The notes under the pieces are model-generated. The model was given only the letters and a program-made list of their open reading frames with translations, did no database searches and was not told the DNA's origin. The position numbers were made by a program, and so were the translations under genes. Shown piece by piece: positions 55,502 to 64,000 of a DNA stretch of 64,000 nt (position 1 is the stretch's first letter; each line of letters begins with the position of its first letter). The stretch comes from Acidithiobacillus sp. (GTDB lineage Bacteria > Pseudomonadota > Gammaproteobacteria > Acidithiobacillales > Acidithiobacillaceae). The stretch lies in assembly GCA_028697715.1 (NCBI GenBank), contig JAQVDS010000002.1:85502-149501 (forward strand), given 5' to 3'.

Positions 55502-56472
55502 GCCGGGGCATTCCCGCGGTCATAGGCCTGGACGATTCGCGCCACCAAAGGATGACGCACGACATCGGCACTATGGAAAAAACTCATCGACACCCCTTCG
55601 ACGCCGTTGAGGATGTCGATGGCCTGCACCAGTCCGGAAGGCTGCCCGCGCGGCAGATCTACCTGCGTGACATCGCCAGTGATCACCACCTTGGCACCGA
55701 AGCCCATCCTGGTCAAAAACATCTTCATTTGTTCTGGCGTCGTGTTCTGCGCCTCGTCGAGGATGATGAAGGACTCGTTGAGGGTACGACCGCGCATATA
55801 GGCCAGGGGTGCCACCTCGATGATCTGCCGTTCCATCAGCTTGGCAACTTTCTCAAAACCGAGCATCTCGTAGAGGGCATCATAGAGCGGGCGCAGATAG
55901 GGATCGACCTTTTCCGCGAGACCGCCGGGCAAAAAACCGAGACGCTCCCCCGCTTCCACCGCCGGGCGCACCAGGACCAGACGCTGCACCTGCTGTTTGT
56001 CGAGCTGCTCGACGGCGGCCGCCACCGCCAGATAGGTCTTGCCGGTACCTGCCGGCCCCACGCCAAAGGTCAGGTCATGCTGACGGATGGCTTGTAGGTA
56101 ACGGCGCTGCCGCGGCCCGCGGCCGTTGATCCAGCCCTTGCGGGTGAGAATCCCGGCGATCTGTGCGCTGTCGCTGTCGTTCTCGGCCTCCAGGACATGG
56201 GACTGAAGGCAATGATGCACCCACTGCTGGCTCAGGGAGCGCCCCGCCCGCACCTGCCCATAGAGTTGCCGTAACACATCGGCGGCGGCCTGCACGGCGA
56301 CAGGCTCGCCACTGAGGTGGTAACGCTCGCCGCGCTGGGAGATGACCACTCCCAGTCGCCGCTCTACCTGCTTGAGATGGGCATCGAGCTCCCCGGCGAG
56401 TTCTGCCAACTGTGCAGCACTGGCTCCCTCGGCGATGAATTCCCGGTGTTCCGCGGGCGGGGCAGGCTCCAT
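55498..56472 (-). CDS. ybeZ: PhoH-family ATPase (YbeZ)
   Basis: The 324-residue protein has an N-terminal KH-like region and a PhoH ATPase domain with Walker A GPAGTGKT (139-146) and Walker B FIILDEAQN, then GDVTQVDLPRGQ. YbeZ is a probable RNA helicase that works with YbeY. I use the ATG at 56470-56472; a GTG eight codons upstream, inside the end of miaB, is the alternative. Order miaB-ybeZ-ybeY-corC-lnt equals that of E. coli. Confidence 0.93.
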   Translation of the reverse strand: MEPAPPAEHREFIAEGASAAQLAELAGELDAHLKQVERRLGVVISQRGERYHLSGEPVAVQAAADVLRQLYGQVRAGRSLSQQWVHHCLQSHVLEAENDSDSAQIAGILTRKGWINGRGPRQRRYLQAIRQHDLTFGVGPAGTGKTYLAVAAAVEQLDKQQVQRLVLVRPAVEAGERLGFLPGGLAEKVDPYLRPLYDALYEMLGFEKVAKLMERQIIEVAPLAYMRGRTLNESFIILDEAQNTTPEQMKMFLTRMGFGAKVVITGDVTQVDLPRGQPSGLVQAIDILNGVEGVSMSFFHSADVVRHPLVARIVQAYDRGNAPA

Positions 56473-56482
56473 CGCTGGCGTC

Positions 56483-57823
56483 TCAGGAGGCCGCACGCAT
56501 AGCCGTCAAACGCCCACGCAGACTGTTGGGCAGGGCTTCGGTGATCTCCACCGCCAGCATCTGCCCCGCTAGCCCCTTGGGCCCGGCAAAATTAACCGAG
56601 CGGTTGCAACCGGTCTTGCCGGTCCACTCGTTGGGGTCACGCCGCGACGGGCCGGTCACCAGGACATTCTGGGTGCTGCCCACCAGGGCGCGGCTGTAGT
56701 CCTGTGCCAGCTGGTTGATGCGCGTTTGCAGGATGGCGAGGCGCTCCTCCTTGACCGGCTCGGGGACGCTGTCTTTCAGCTTCAGGGCCGGGGTATTGGG
56801 ACGGGAGCTGTATTTGAAGGAAAAGGACTGGTCGAAGCGCACCTTGTCGATGAGATCCATGGTCGCCTGAAAGTCGGCATCGGTCTCTCCCGGGAAGCCA
56901 ACGATGAAATCCGAGGAAAGACGGATCTCGGGGCGCGCCTCGCGCAGGGCCGCCACCTTCTCGAGATACTCTGCGATACTGTGCTTGCGGTGCATGCGCC
57001 GCAGGATACGATCGGAACCGCTCTGCACCGGCAGATGCAGATGCGGCGCCAGAACCGGTAGATCCCGGTGCGCGGCAATAAGGCGCTCGTCCAGGTTGTT
57101 GGGGTGTGAGGTGGTATAGCGCAAGCGCTGCAGCCCCGGCAAGAGCGCCAAACGACGCAGGAGATCGGCAAAATCGGCATCGCCGATCAATCCAGAAGGC
57201 GCACGGTAGGCATTGACGTTTTGCCCGAGCAGGGTGATTTCGGCAACACCCTGATCGAGCAACTGCCGCAGCTCACGCACGATCTCCGGCATCGGCCGAC
57301 TGTATTCGCGCCCGCGGGTGTGCGGGACCACACAGAATGTGCAAAATTTGTCGCAGCCTTCCTGGACCGTCACAAAGGCAGTCGCGCCCTGGCGCCCCGG
57401 TCGCTCCGGCAGGCGGTCAAATTTTTCCAGCTCGGGAAAACTCAGGTCGAGCTGGGGCTGCCGCTCCGCCAGACGTGCGTCGAGCAGATCCGGCAGACGA
57501 TGCAGGGTCTGCGGCCCAAAGACGATATCGACAAAGGGCGCACGGCGACGCAGGCGCTCACCTTCCTGACTGGCGACACAGCCACCCACAGCGATCAGCG
57601 GCTGGGGGTCCCGTTCTTTCAGCGGACGCCAGAAGCCAAGCTGGGTGTAGACCTTGTCCTCCGCCTTTTCGCGGATGGAGCAGGTATTGAGAATGAGCAG
57701 ATCGGCTTCCTCCGGAGTCTCGACTAGCTCCATGCCGTGACTACGCGCCAGCAGCTCGGCCATGCGCTCCGAGTCATACTCGTTCATCTGGCAGCCAAAG
57801 GTTTTGATGTAGAGATGCCGCAA
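56483..57823 (-). CDS. miaB: tRNA-2-methylthio-N6-dimethylallyladenosine synthase
   Basis: MiaB is a radical-SAM enzyme that adds the 2-methylthio group to i6A37 of tRNA. The 446-residue product has the N-terminal cluster cysteines Cys11, Cys48 and Cys82, the radical-SAM triad Cys157, Cys161 and Cys164 (GCDKFCTFC) and a C-terminal TRAM domain ending near LRGRL. The start is a TTG (57821-57823; MRHLYIKTFGCQMNEY) with GGAAGC upstream; no ATG precedes the first cysteine motif. It heads the operon behind a strong promoter. Confidence 0.95.
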   Translation of the reverse strand: MRHLYIKTFGCQMNEYDSERMAELLARSHGMELVETPEEADLLILNTCSIREKAEDKVYTQLGFWRPLKERDPQPLIAVGGCVASQEGERLRRRAPFVDIVFGPQTLHRLPDLLDARLAERQPQLDLSFPELEKFDRLPERPGRQGATAFVTVQEGCDKFCTFCVVPHTRGREYSRPMPEIVRELRQLLDQGVAEITLLGQNVNAYRAPSGLIGDADFADLLRRLALLPGLQRLRYTTSHPNNLDERLIAAHRDLPVLAPHLHLPVQSGSDRILRRMHRKHSIAEYLEKVAALREARPEIRLSSDFIVGFPGETDADFQATMDLIDKVRFDQSFSFKYSSRPNTPALKLKDSVPEPVKEERLAILQTRINQLAQDYSRALVGSTQNVLVTGPSRRDPNEWTGKTGCNRSVNFAGPKGLAGQMLAVEITEALPNSLRGRLTAMRAAS

Positions 57824-57854
57824 GTTCGCTTCCAGGACTTCCTTCTAAAACGCC

Positions 57855-57883
57855 ATGATACGAGGGGGATGGGGGGCTGGCAA
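57855..57883 (-). promoter_or_regulatory. Sigma-70-type promoter for the miaB operon
   Basis: TTGCCA (57878-57883) and TATCAT (57855-57860) each match the consensus at five of six positions and are 17 bp apart. They lie 31 bp upstream of the miaB start in the 139-bp gap after selO. Confidence 0.72.
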
Positions 57884-57962
57884 GGCGGCCGCGGGACGGC
57901 TCACGATGGCAATTGCTATCCCAGGCTGCAAGAAATTCCGGTACCGCAAAATGAGGAGATAG

Positions 57963-59444
57963 TCAGGTTCCACAAAAGGTACGATACGGCCCGAAGCTGC
58001 CAGGCATTGGCTCGCTATAGGGGAGGTACTCGGGGCGGGCGGTGTAGGGATCGGCAAGGACGGTCAGGAGCTTTTCCAGGGGACGCGAGTCATTGGCCTG
58101 ACTGGCCGCGGCAAGGGCGATTTCTACTTGGTGGTTACGCGGGATATAGAGCGGATTGACCGCATCCATAGCAGCGGCTACGGCGCCGGCGGGCCGCGCA
58201 TCACCCAGGCGCGCGTGCCAGCGTGACCGCCAGGAGGCCCAGCTCTCGGGGATCGCGGGAATACCCAGGCGCTCTCGCTGCGCTGGGTCCATGTCCTGCA
58301 AATCTGCCGCCAGACTGCGGAAGGCGAGGGTAAAATCGGCGTGCTCCTGGTCCAGCAGCAGCAGGAAGTCTTCCATCAGCGCGTCGTCTTCCGCGCGCAC
58401 GTCAGGGATCCCGAGTTTTCGTGCAAAGACTTCCCGCCACGCCTGCTGGTAGAGCTGCGGGAAACGCTGTAGGGTCTCTGTGAGGCGAGCGATGGCCTGG
58501 TCGACGTCATCATCCACCAGGGGTACCAAGCATTCTGCCAGCCGCACCAGATTCCACTGTCCAATGCGTGGCTGCTCGCCATAGGCATAGCGGCCATTCT
58601 GATCGATGGAGCTGAACACCGTCCCCGGATCATAGGCATCCATGAATGCACAAGGCCCAAAGTCGATGCTCTCGCCGGCGATACTCATGTTGTCGGTATT
58701 CATGACGCCGTGGATAAAGCCCACCCCCATCCATTGCGCGATGAGTTTTGCCTGCCGCTGCATGACCGCATCGACAAAGGCGAGGTAGCGCTCAGCACCG
58801 GACAGATCGGAGAGCTCAGGATAGTGACGCGCAATCGCATAATCCGCCACGCGACGCAGCAGGTCCTCCTGCTCGCGCACGGCAACAAACTGAAAGGTGC
58901 CCACACGCAGATGGCTGGATGCCACCCGCGCCAGGATCGCCCCCGGCAGTGGCTGTTCGCGCTGCACCGTTTCGCCGGTGGCAACTACCCCCAGCGCGCG
59001 CGTGCTCGGAATACCCAAGGCATGCAGGGCTTCGCCGATGACGTACTCGCGCAGCATCGGCCCGAGAGCGGCCTTGCCATCCCCCCCGCGGGAGAAGGGG
59101 GTACGCCCGGAGCCCTTCAGGTGCAGGTCCCAAAGTTTACCCTGGGGATCGCGGATTTCGCCGAGCAACAACGCACGACCATCGCCAAGTTGCGGGTTGA
59201 AAACGCCAAATTGGTGCCCGGCGTAGGCCTGGGCAACAGGGCGGCTGCCGGAAGCCAGGCGTTGCCCGGAGAAGAGTGCTGCGCCGAAGCTGCGCAGTGC
59301 CACCACCGACAGCCCCAGTTGTGCGGCCAGGCCCTCGTTCAGGAGCAGGAGCTTGGGGCTGGGGACAAGCGCCGCCTGCCATTCGCTGTAGAGCCCTTCC
59401 AATTGTTCAGCAAAGTTGCTTTCCAGCTGCAATTCCGTTGCCAT
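57963..59444 (-). CDS. selO: Protein adenylyltransferase SelO (YdiU family)
   Basis: SelO is a pseudokinase that transfers AMP to proteins, helping the response to oxidative stress. The 493-residue product has YAGHQFGVFNPQLGDGRALLLGE, the HLKGSGRTPFSRGGDGKAALGPMLREY active region, GVMNTDNMS and DFGPCAFMDAYDP, all SelO signatures. The C-terminus is TFCGT, keeping a cysteine where eukaryotic forms have selenocysteine. The ATG at 59442-59444 has AGGAGC upstream. Confidence 0.94.
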   Translation of the reverse strand: MATELQLESNFAEQLEGLYSEWQAALVPSPKLLLLNEGLAAQLGLSVVALRSFGAALFSGQRLASGSRPVAQAYAGHQFGVFNPQLGDGRALLLGEIRDPQGKLWDLHLKGSGRTPFSRGGDGKAALGPMLREYVIGEALHALGIPSTRALGVVATGETVQREQPLPGAILARVASSHLRVGTFQFVAVREQEDLLRRVADYAIARHYPELSDLSGAERYLAFVDAVMQRQAKLIAQWMGVGFIHGVMNTDNMSIAGESIDFGPCAFMDAYDPGTVFSSIDQNGRYAYGEQPRIGQWNLVRLAECLVPLVDDDVDQAIARLTETLQRFPQLYQQAWREVFARKLGIPDVRAEDDALMEDFLLLLDQEHADFTLAFRSLAADLQDMDPAQRERLGIPAIPESWASWRSRWHARLGDARPAGAVAAAMDAVNPLYIPRNHQVEIALAAASQANDSRPLEKLLTVLADPYTARPEYLPYSEPMPGSFGPYRTFCGT

Positions 59445-59509
59445 TCCCTGCTCCTGTCTGCCCCCGCGCACAATGACAGAAAGACTAATGCCCGGGCAAG
59501 AGAGGACAG

Positions 59510-59518
59510 TGCTATGCT
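59510..59518 (+). promoter_or_regulatory. Extended -10 element, possible leaderless start for the DUF445 gene
   Basis: TGCTATGCT (TGn plus TATGCT, 4 of 6) ends 6 bases before the ATG at 59525, so transcription would begin at or next to the start codon. No Shine-Dalgarno lies in the usual window; GAGGAC is about 20 bases upstream. The spacing equals that before ubiB. Confidence 0.4.
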
Positions 59519-59524
59519 TGGCGC

Positions 59525-60808
59525 ATGCAAAGCCCAACTCCCAGCAATCGACTGCGTCGGAATCGTCGCGCGGCACTCGCCCTTCTCCTGCTCGCCTTCG
59601 CCCTCTTTATCTGGGCCGCTTTGGAGAATGGGCAGGGAGGCTACGCCTGGTTGCTCGCGGCCAGCGAAGCGGCTATGGTCGGCGCCCTCGCCGACTGGTT
59701 CGCGGTGGTGGCATTGTTCCGCCATCCTCTGGGAATTCCCTTCCCGCACACCGCCGTCCTGCCACGCCGCCGCGACCAGCTGGCACAGCGCTTGGCAGAA
59801 TTCATCCGCGAGCACTTTCTGCAGGAAGACGCCATCTTACGGCTCGTCCAGCGCTATTCTCTGGCGAGTGGACTGGCTTCCTGGCTACGTCAAGCAAAAA
59901 ATCGAGCGCTTTTTGCCGAACAAGTGCAACAACTCGTCTATCGCGCCCTGCAACTGGCGCAACTGGAGCCCTTGCGGCAGAGCCTCGCCAAGAGTCTGGG
60001 GGCGCAACTACGGCAACTGGATCTGTCGCGCTGGACGGCGCAGATCCTGCAACTCCTGACGGAAGATGGCCGCCATCAGGCCTTACTCAGCGACGCCATC
60101 GCCCGCCTCGATGACTGGCTCACGCAGGAAAGCGTACAAGAAGAATTCGCAGAACAAATCGAGAGACTGCTGCAACGCGCCTATCCCACGCTGTTTTCCT
60201 GGCTCGGAGCGGTCGTCGACCCCGCCAATCTGAGTCGCAATCTGGCCCGTAATCTGGTACGCGCGGCGCAGGAGACCCTGAGCGAGATTCATCAGGACCC
60301 CGAGCACCCCAAGCGCCAGGCCTTCGACCGCTGGCTCCAAGAAAATCTCCTGCGCCTGCAAAAGGATCCAAGGCTACAGGCACGCATCCGGGGCTGGCAG
60401 GAAGGGCTGCTCGCGCACCCGGCGGCGCGCGATTATGTCACCCGGGTGGTAAACGATCTACAACAATGGCTCTTGCAGGACCTGCAGGCGCCCCGGTCCC
60501 GCAGCCGTCAGCTCTTGCGCAGGGGCGCGGGCTGGTTTGGCGAACTGCTGGATACCCAGCCGCAGTTGCGCCAGGCGATCGATGGCTACGTGGAAGAAAG
60601 CGCGCGCCGCCTACTCCCCACGGTGCAGGAAAGCTTCACCAAGCACATTGAGGACACCATCCGCGCCTGGCCGATGGCCGACATGATCCGCGTTCTCGAA
60701 GAGGGCATCGGCAGCGATCTGCAATACATCCGTATCAACGGGACGGTGGTGGGACTGCTGCTGGGGCTGCTCATCCATGCCCTTTTCGTGCTGCTGGCTA
60801 CGGTATGA
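59525..60808 (+). CDS. DUF445-family membrane-anchored protein
   Basis: The 427-residue protein has two N-terminal hydrophobic segments (about 18-35 and 42-68) with the family motif EAAMVGALADWFAVVALFRHPLGIPFPHTAVLPRRRD in this region, a long amphipathic helical body and a C-terminal membrane segment (about 405-425). DUF445 (YjiN/YheB) proteins have no established activity. It is divergent from selO across 80 bp. Confidence 0.88.
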   Translation: MQSPTPSNRLRRNRRAALALLLLAFALFIWAALENGQGGYAWLLAASEAAMVGALADWFAVVALFRHPLGIPFPHTAVLPRRRDQLAQRLAEFIREHFLQEDAILRLVQRYSLASGLASWLRQAKNRALFAEQVQQLVYRALQLAQLEPLRQSLAKSLGAQLRQLDLSRWTAQILQLLTEDGRHQALLSDAIARLDDWLTQESVQEEFAEQIERLLQRAYPTLFSWLGAVVDPANLSRNLARNLVRAAQETLSEIHQDPEHPKRQAFDRWLQENLLRLQKDPRLQARIRGWQEGLLAHPAARDYVTRVVNDLQQWLLQDLQAPRSRSRQLLRRGAGWFGELLDTQPQLRQAIDGYVEESARRLLPTVQESFTKHIEDTIRAWPMADMIRVLEEGIGSDLQYIRINGTVVGLLLGLLIHALFVLLATV

Positions 60809-60952
60809 ATGGCTCTTTCGGGACTTCTGGGCCAGTAGAGAGCGGTCCAATCGGGGCAGTGCCGGTACCGTCAGCATGCATACTAGCGGAGCAAAGAAAC
60901 GGAACATTTTTTGCTTGACTCAATGCAAGATTTCACTAGAGAGGAGTAGATC

Positions 60953-61279
60953 ATGAAGCCGTTGCTTGTCAGCACCCTTGCCTGTGCCGCCCTGCTCTGC
61001 AGCAGTCTTGCCTTTGCCGCCAATGCCAGTGACGCCCAGAAGGCGATCAGTGCTGCCCAAGCCGCTATGGCCAAGGCCGAGAGCATCCACTATCAATGGT
61101 TGGCCACCCCGAAATTCCTCGAGAAAGCAGAAGCCGCAGAAAAGGCCGGCAAGTATGATGAGGCGATCGCCAAGGCACAACATGCAGAGGAGCTAGCCAA
61201 GCTCTCCTACGCCCAGGGTGAAGCGCAAGCCAAGAAGTATAACGTCACCCTCGGCAAGGACGGTATTATCCTCAACTAA
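60953..61279 (+). CDS. Small periplasmic helical protein, SoxXA-binding-protein-like
   Basis: The 108-residue protein has a signal peptide (cleavage near AFA, residue 22) and a mature part made of two amphipathic helices rich in alanine and lysine: KAISAAQAAMAKAES and FLEKAEAAEKAGKYDEAIAKAQHAEELAKLSY. The WxxTxKFLxKAExAxKAGxYDxAIxxAxxA pattern resembles SoxK/SoxXA-binding proteins that assist the thiosulfate-oxidising Sox complex, but no sox gene lies nearby. GAGAGGAG precedes the ATG. Its stop codon overlaps the murI stop on the other strand. Confidence 0.6.
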   Translation: MKPLLVSTLACAALLCSSLAFAANASDAQKAISAAQAAMAKAESIHYQWLATPKFLEKAEAAEKAGKYDEAIAKAQHAEELAKLSYAQGEAQAKKYNVTLGKDGIILN

Positions 61280-62061
61280 AAAGGCAGGATTCGGGCGCGT
61301 ACTCCCGCGCCCTGCAGGAGCCTTTGGGCAGCAGCCATTTTCTGATCGGCATCCGCCGAAGCGCTAAAGTGCAGGGTCAACCGCTCGCGCGGGGCCGCCG
61401 GTGCCGGCGGCTCACGCCGATGTAAAAGACGGTAGAGCTGCCGCGCCACACCATCGTTACCACCAAAGATGGCGCTTCCACCAGACCACACAGAGATCTC
61501 CTCACGCAGCCAACAGTAGTGGGTACAACCGAGAACCAGCGCTGTTGCGTCCCTAACCTGTGCGGCGATCTTTTCCTGCCAATAATCACTGGCACGCTCG
61601 CGCCAGTCCACGCGTTGTCCCTCGATAATTTCCATCCAGCCCGGGCAGGCCAGCGCCCGTACCCGGCGTTCCGGATCACAATCCTGTAGAAGCTTTTCGA
61701 GCTTGGCGCCGCGCACGGTAAGCTCGGTAGCCAACAACAGCAGTTCTCCGCTGCTTTCCTGCAGAGCGACCTTGATGGCAGGCTCAATACCGATGATGGG
61801 CATGGACGCGTATTGGCGCAGTGGTGCTGCGGCAGCACTGGTGGCGGTGTTGCAGGCGATCACCAAGGCATCGACGTCGAGTTGCAAAAAGCGCTGGTAG
61901 GCCGCCTTCGTAAAGGCCCGCACTTCGGCCACACTACGGTCACCATAGGGTGCGTTGGCGGTATCCGCAAAATAGAAATATTCAGCTTCCGAGAGATAAC
62001 GGGTACAGGCCAACCACGTACTCAGACCGCCGAGGCCCGAGTCGAAAACCCCGACCCGCAT
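61276..62061 (-). CDS. murI: Glutamate racemase
   Basis: MurI supplies D-glutamate for peptidoglycan. The 261-residue product has GVFDSGLGGLS at the N-terminus and the two catalytic cysteines Cys70 (ACNTATSAA) and Cys179 (LGCTHY). The ATG (62059-62061) overlaps the stop of the ROK gene (TGATG), so the two are coupled. Its 3' end overlaps the convergent SoxK-like gene by four bases. Confidence 0.95.
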   Translation of the reverse strand: MRVGVFDSGLGGLSTWLACTRYLSEAEYFYFADTANAPYGDRSVAEVRAFTKAAYQRFLQLDVDALVIACNTATSAAAAPLRQYASMPIIGIEPAIKVALQESSGELLLLATELTVRGAKLEKLLQDCDPERRVRALACPGWMEIIEGQRVDWRERASDYWQEKIAAQVRDATALVLGCTHYCWLREEISVWSGGSAIFGGNDGVARQLYRLLHRREPPAPAAPRERLTLHFSASADADQKMAAAQRLLQGAGVRARILPF

Positions 62062-63002
62062 CAGACGGCCAGCACTTCTCGGGCGAGCAGGGCAGCGCCA
62101 CGCATACCCGCTTGGTCATCGCCATTCCCGGCGGCGATCTCTACGGTGTCTTGCAGTGCCGGAATCATGTTGCTGCGCAGTTGCTGGCGCAGATCTTCGC
62201 CGAAACAATCCCAGGCCGCACTCAGGCCCCCGCCCACGCGAATCTGGCGAGAGTCCAGCACCTTGACGACATGCGCCAGGGCTTGGCCGAGATGTTCCGC
62301 CAAGGTTTGAAACGCCCGCAATGCCCCAGGGTTCTGATCCTGTGCAAGCTGGGTGATGATCTTGGGATCGGCCGCCATGCCGGTGTATTCCAGATAACTG
62401 GACACCAGTCCCTGCGCCGAGGCGTATTGTTCCAGGCAGCCCTGGTTGCCGCAGCCACAACGTCGTCCACCGGGCACGACGATGAGATGACCAATCTCCA
62501 TCGCCGCGCCATCTTCGCCGCGCCACGGGCGCCCGGACTGGATCCACCCCCCCCCTACTCCCGTACCCAGCCCAACATAGATCAAGGACTGCATTTCAGG
62601 ATGATCCTGGCGCAAGGACCAGAATTCGCCAAAGGCCGCCGCATTGGCATCATTCTCGAGCAATACCGGTACCTGCAACTGCTCGCTGAGCCGTGCTTCC
62701 AAAGCAAAATTTTCGAGATGTGGGATATTGGGTGACTGCCGCAACAGCCCGTCGGCGGTCACAAAACCCGGAAAAGCAACCCCCACTCCGTCGATCTGCG
62801 GGCATTGCTCACGCAAGCGGTGATAGCCACTGGCAAGGGCCTCCAATACCAGCTGCTGCGCCGCACCTACCTCTCCGGCCTGGGCGCAACGTTCCCGCAG
62901 GTTCATTTCCGTGCGGTAGCTGGCGATACACTGCGCATCATCAAAAACGCCAAAGCGTAAATTGGTACCGCCCACATCTATCCCGAGGTACAAAGCACTC
63001 AT
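62061..63002 (-). CDS. ROK-family sugar kinase (probable glucokinase)
   Basis: The 313-residue protein has the ATP-binding DVGGTNLRFGVF near residue 9, the sugar site ENDANAAAFGE with its catalytic aspartate, EIGH and the ROK zinc motif CGCGNQGCLEQYAS. ROK kinases with these features phosphorylate glucose, fructose or N-acetylhexosamines; the GH57 gene upstream, coupled by overlap, makes glucose the likeliest substrate. The ATG at 63000-63002 overlaps the stop of that gene. Confidence 0.9.
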   Translation of the reverse strand: MSALYLGIDVGGTNLRFGVFDDAQCIASYRTEMNLRERCAQAGEVGAAQQLVLEALASGYHRLREQCPQIDGVGVAFPGFVTADGLLRQSPNIPHLENFALEARLSEQLQVPVLLENDANAAAFGEFWSLRQDHPEMQSLIYVGLGTGVGGGWIQSGRPWRGEDGAAMEIGHLIVVPGGRRCGCGNQGCLEQYASAQGLVSSYLEYTGMAADPKIITQLAQDQNPGALRAFQTLAEHLGQALAHVVKVLDSRQIRVGGGLSAAWDCFGEDLRQQLRSNMIPALQDTVEIAAGNGDDQAGMRGAALLAREVLAV

Positions 63003-64000
63003 CTGCGCCCCACCTGAATTTGCAAGGAGGCAGAAAACTCCTCACCGACGACAGGCCAAGTCAGCTCCAGCACCCAAGCCTGCATGATCTTCTCAAAGCC
63101 GGCCTCGGACTGCGAGACCGTCCGGTGCGGCCAAGCCTGCCAGGCTATCTGCTCAGGAAGCTGAATCTCGACACTGCCTCCCAGCACCGCGTCATCGAGA
63201 CGAAATTCCCGTGCGGTACCGGAGAGCTCCGCGGCGAAGCCCCCGACCACGGCAGCATCCACAGACAGGCAGCCTGCCGGTCCATCACAACTCGGCATGG
63301 CCAGATAGATACGCGTAGTGAACGTCGTCGCGGCATCCTTTATCCCTTTGCCCGCATAGCGAACGGATAGACAACCGTTTCGCAAAGCGAAGGATTTTTC
63401 GAGTTCCCAGGCTTCCTGCTGGGCTAGGAAACGCGGCGTCTTTGCCCCGGTAACGAATTGATATTCCAGCGCTTCACCGCCCAGGCGATCGACGAAGCTT
63501 TGACAGGGGAGATCATCGAAAAGCAGATCGTCCGCGTGAATAGCCGTTTTGAAACTGACCCGATCATGGGCCGAGGCAATGCCGCCGGCACTCTCCGCTT
63601 CTGCCGCACTTTCCCCCTGACGAATCTTGTCGTAGTAGGCCTCGTCGCGGCGTGCCAGGGTATCGGCAAAGTCATGCTCGCTCGGGTAGTGATTCCACTC
63701 CTGGATGCTGGCGTGGGGCAAATGCAGCACAATCTGCATCTGCGCATCATGATAGAAGCACTCTTCGCGGCCATCGAGATCGACATCTTCCCAAATCATC
63801 GCGGGCCGTTTCCGCACTTGGTCGAGCCCTGCCTCGAGACGCGTCAGGTGATGGTGCACAGCACGCCGCAAATGCGGAAGATAAATACCGCCAAAGAGCC
63901 CGTGCCAATACGCATCGTTGGCCTGTGCCGCGTGCAGATCGGCACGCAGGACCGCAGTCTGGCGTCGCTTGGGCAGGGCATGAAAACGTGCAGACAACTG
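62999..64000 (-). CDS. GH57 alpha-amylase/4-alpha-glucanotransferase family (partial, N-terminus outside window)
   Basis: The last 334 codons of a larger protein lie in the window; the frame is open to the edge. QANDAYWHGLFGGIYLPHLRRAVHHHL, followed by EDVDLDGREECFY and C-terminal beta-sandwich regions, matches the C-terminal domains of GH57 glucanotransferases and alpha-amylases. The catalytic N-terminal barrel is outside. Such enzymes rearrange or trim alpha-1,4-glucans. It is translationally coupled to the ROK kinase by a four-base overlap. Confidence 0.88.
   Translation of the reverse strand, partial: QLSARFHALPKRRQTAVLRADLHAAQANDAYWHGLFGGIYLPHLRRAVHHHLTRLEAGLDQVRKRPAMIWEDVDLDGREECFYHDAQMQIVLHLPHASIQEWNHYPSEHDFADTLARRDEAYYDKIRQGESAAEAESAGGIASAHDRVSFKTAIHADDLLFDDLPCQSFVDRLGGEALEYQFVTGAKTPRFLAQQEAWELEKSFALRNGCLSVRYAGKGIKDAATTFTTRIYLAMPSCDGPAGCLSVDAAVVGGFAAELSGTAREFRLDDAVLGGSVEIQLPEQIAWQAWPHRTVSQSEAGFEKIMQAWVLELTWPVVGEEFSASLQIQVGRR

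Noticed and set aside
57845..58057. A 70-codon minus-strand frame between selO and miaB
   Set aside because: It overlaps the end of selO and the miaB promoter, is proline-rich and has no family resemblance.
60911..60943. A TTGACT element before the SoxK-like gene as its promoter
   Set aside because: No acceptable -10 occurs at 15 to 19 bp (the sequence there is AGAGAG), so the hexamer alone is not enough.

Overview
The window looks like the chromosome of a sulfur-oxidising gammaproteobacterium-like acidophile, most consistent with Acidithiobacillus or a close relative. Supporting this are proteobacterial gene orders (miaB-phoH-ybeY-corC-lnt; rpsP-rimM-trmD-rplS; glyA-nrdR-ribD-ribE-ribBX-ribH-nusB), a persulfide dioxygenase beside a split YeeE/YedE transporter, and a small periplasmic protein resembling SoxXA-binding proteins. 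The genus is an inference; a species cannot be read from the sequence by eye. No stretch longer than about 300 bases lacks a gene, and there are no insertion sequences, phage genes or CRISPR arrays.

Region 1 (1-24210, all minus strand) is one continuous information-processing cluster. Read in the direction of transcription it runs tRNA-Tyr, tRNA-Gly, tRNA-Thr, tuf2, tRNA-Trp, secE, nusG, rplK, rplA, rplJ, rplL, rpoB, rpoC, rpsL, rpsG, fusA, tuf1, rpsJ, then the S10 operon to rpsQ and the spc operon to rpsH, which is cut by the window edge. Clear sigma-70-type promoters precede tRNA-Tyr and rpsL, both with GC-rich discriminators. tuf1 runs directly into rpsJ with overlapping stop and start codons, so the str and S10 operons are merged. 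The two tuf genes are almost identical in DNA sequence.

Region 2 (24400-34850) holds an OmpA-domain protein with a terminator, ubiB (possibly leaderless), a LapA-domain protein, a Sel1-repeat protein, and the glyA-nrdR-riboflavin-nusB operon. In that operon the RibA half of the RibB/RibA fusion has lost its zinc cysteines (a RibBX-type protein). Two proteins of unknown function follow.

Region 3 (34900-43300) contains a thioredoxin-TPR chaperone (CnoX-like), a DegP/DegQ-type protease, xerD, ogt, a 403-residue unknown, the rpsP operon and ffh.

Region 4 (43400-52630) is more accessory. It carries an AurF-like diiron oxygenase translationally coupled to a small protein of a plasmid-associated family, then phosphoglucomutase, a YtxH protein, tRNA-Pro, sppA, the persulfide dioxygenase facing the YeeE/YedE pair across an AT-rich inverted repeat, a 2OG-Fe(II) oxygenase followed in frame by a remnant of a phospholipase C C-terminal domain, and a DMT-family transporter.

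Region 5 (52630-64000) holds the miaB-phoH-ybeY-corC-lnt operon with a good promoter, selO, a DUF445 protein, the SoxK-like protein, and a minus-strand run of GH57 glucanotransferase (cut by the window edge), ROK glucokinase and murI. Together with phosphoglucomutase, the GH57 and ROK genes suggest storage-glucan turnover.
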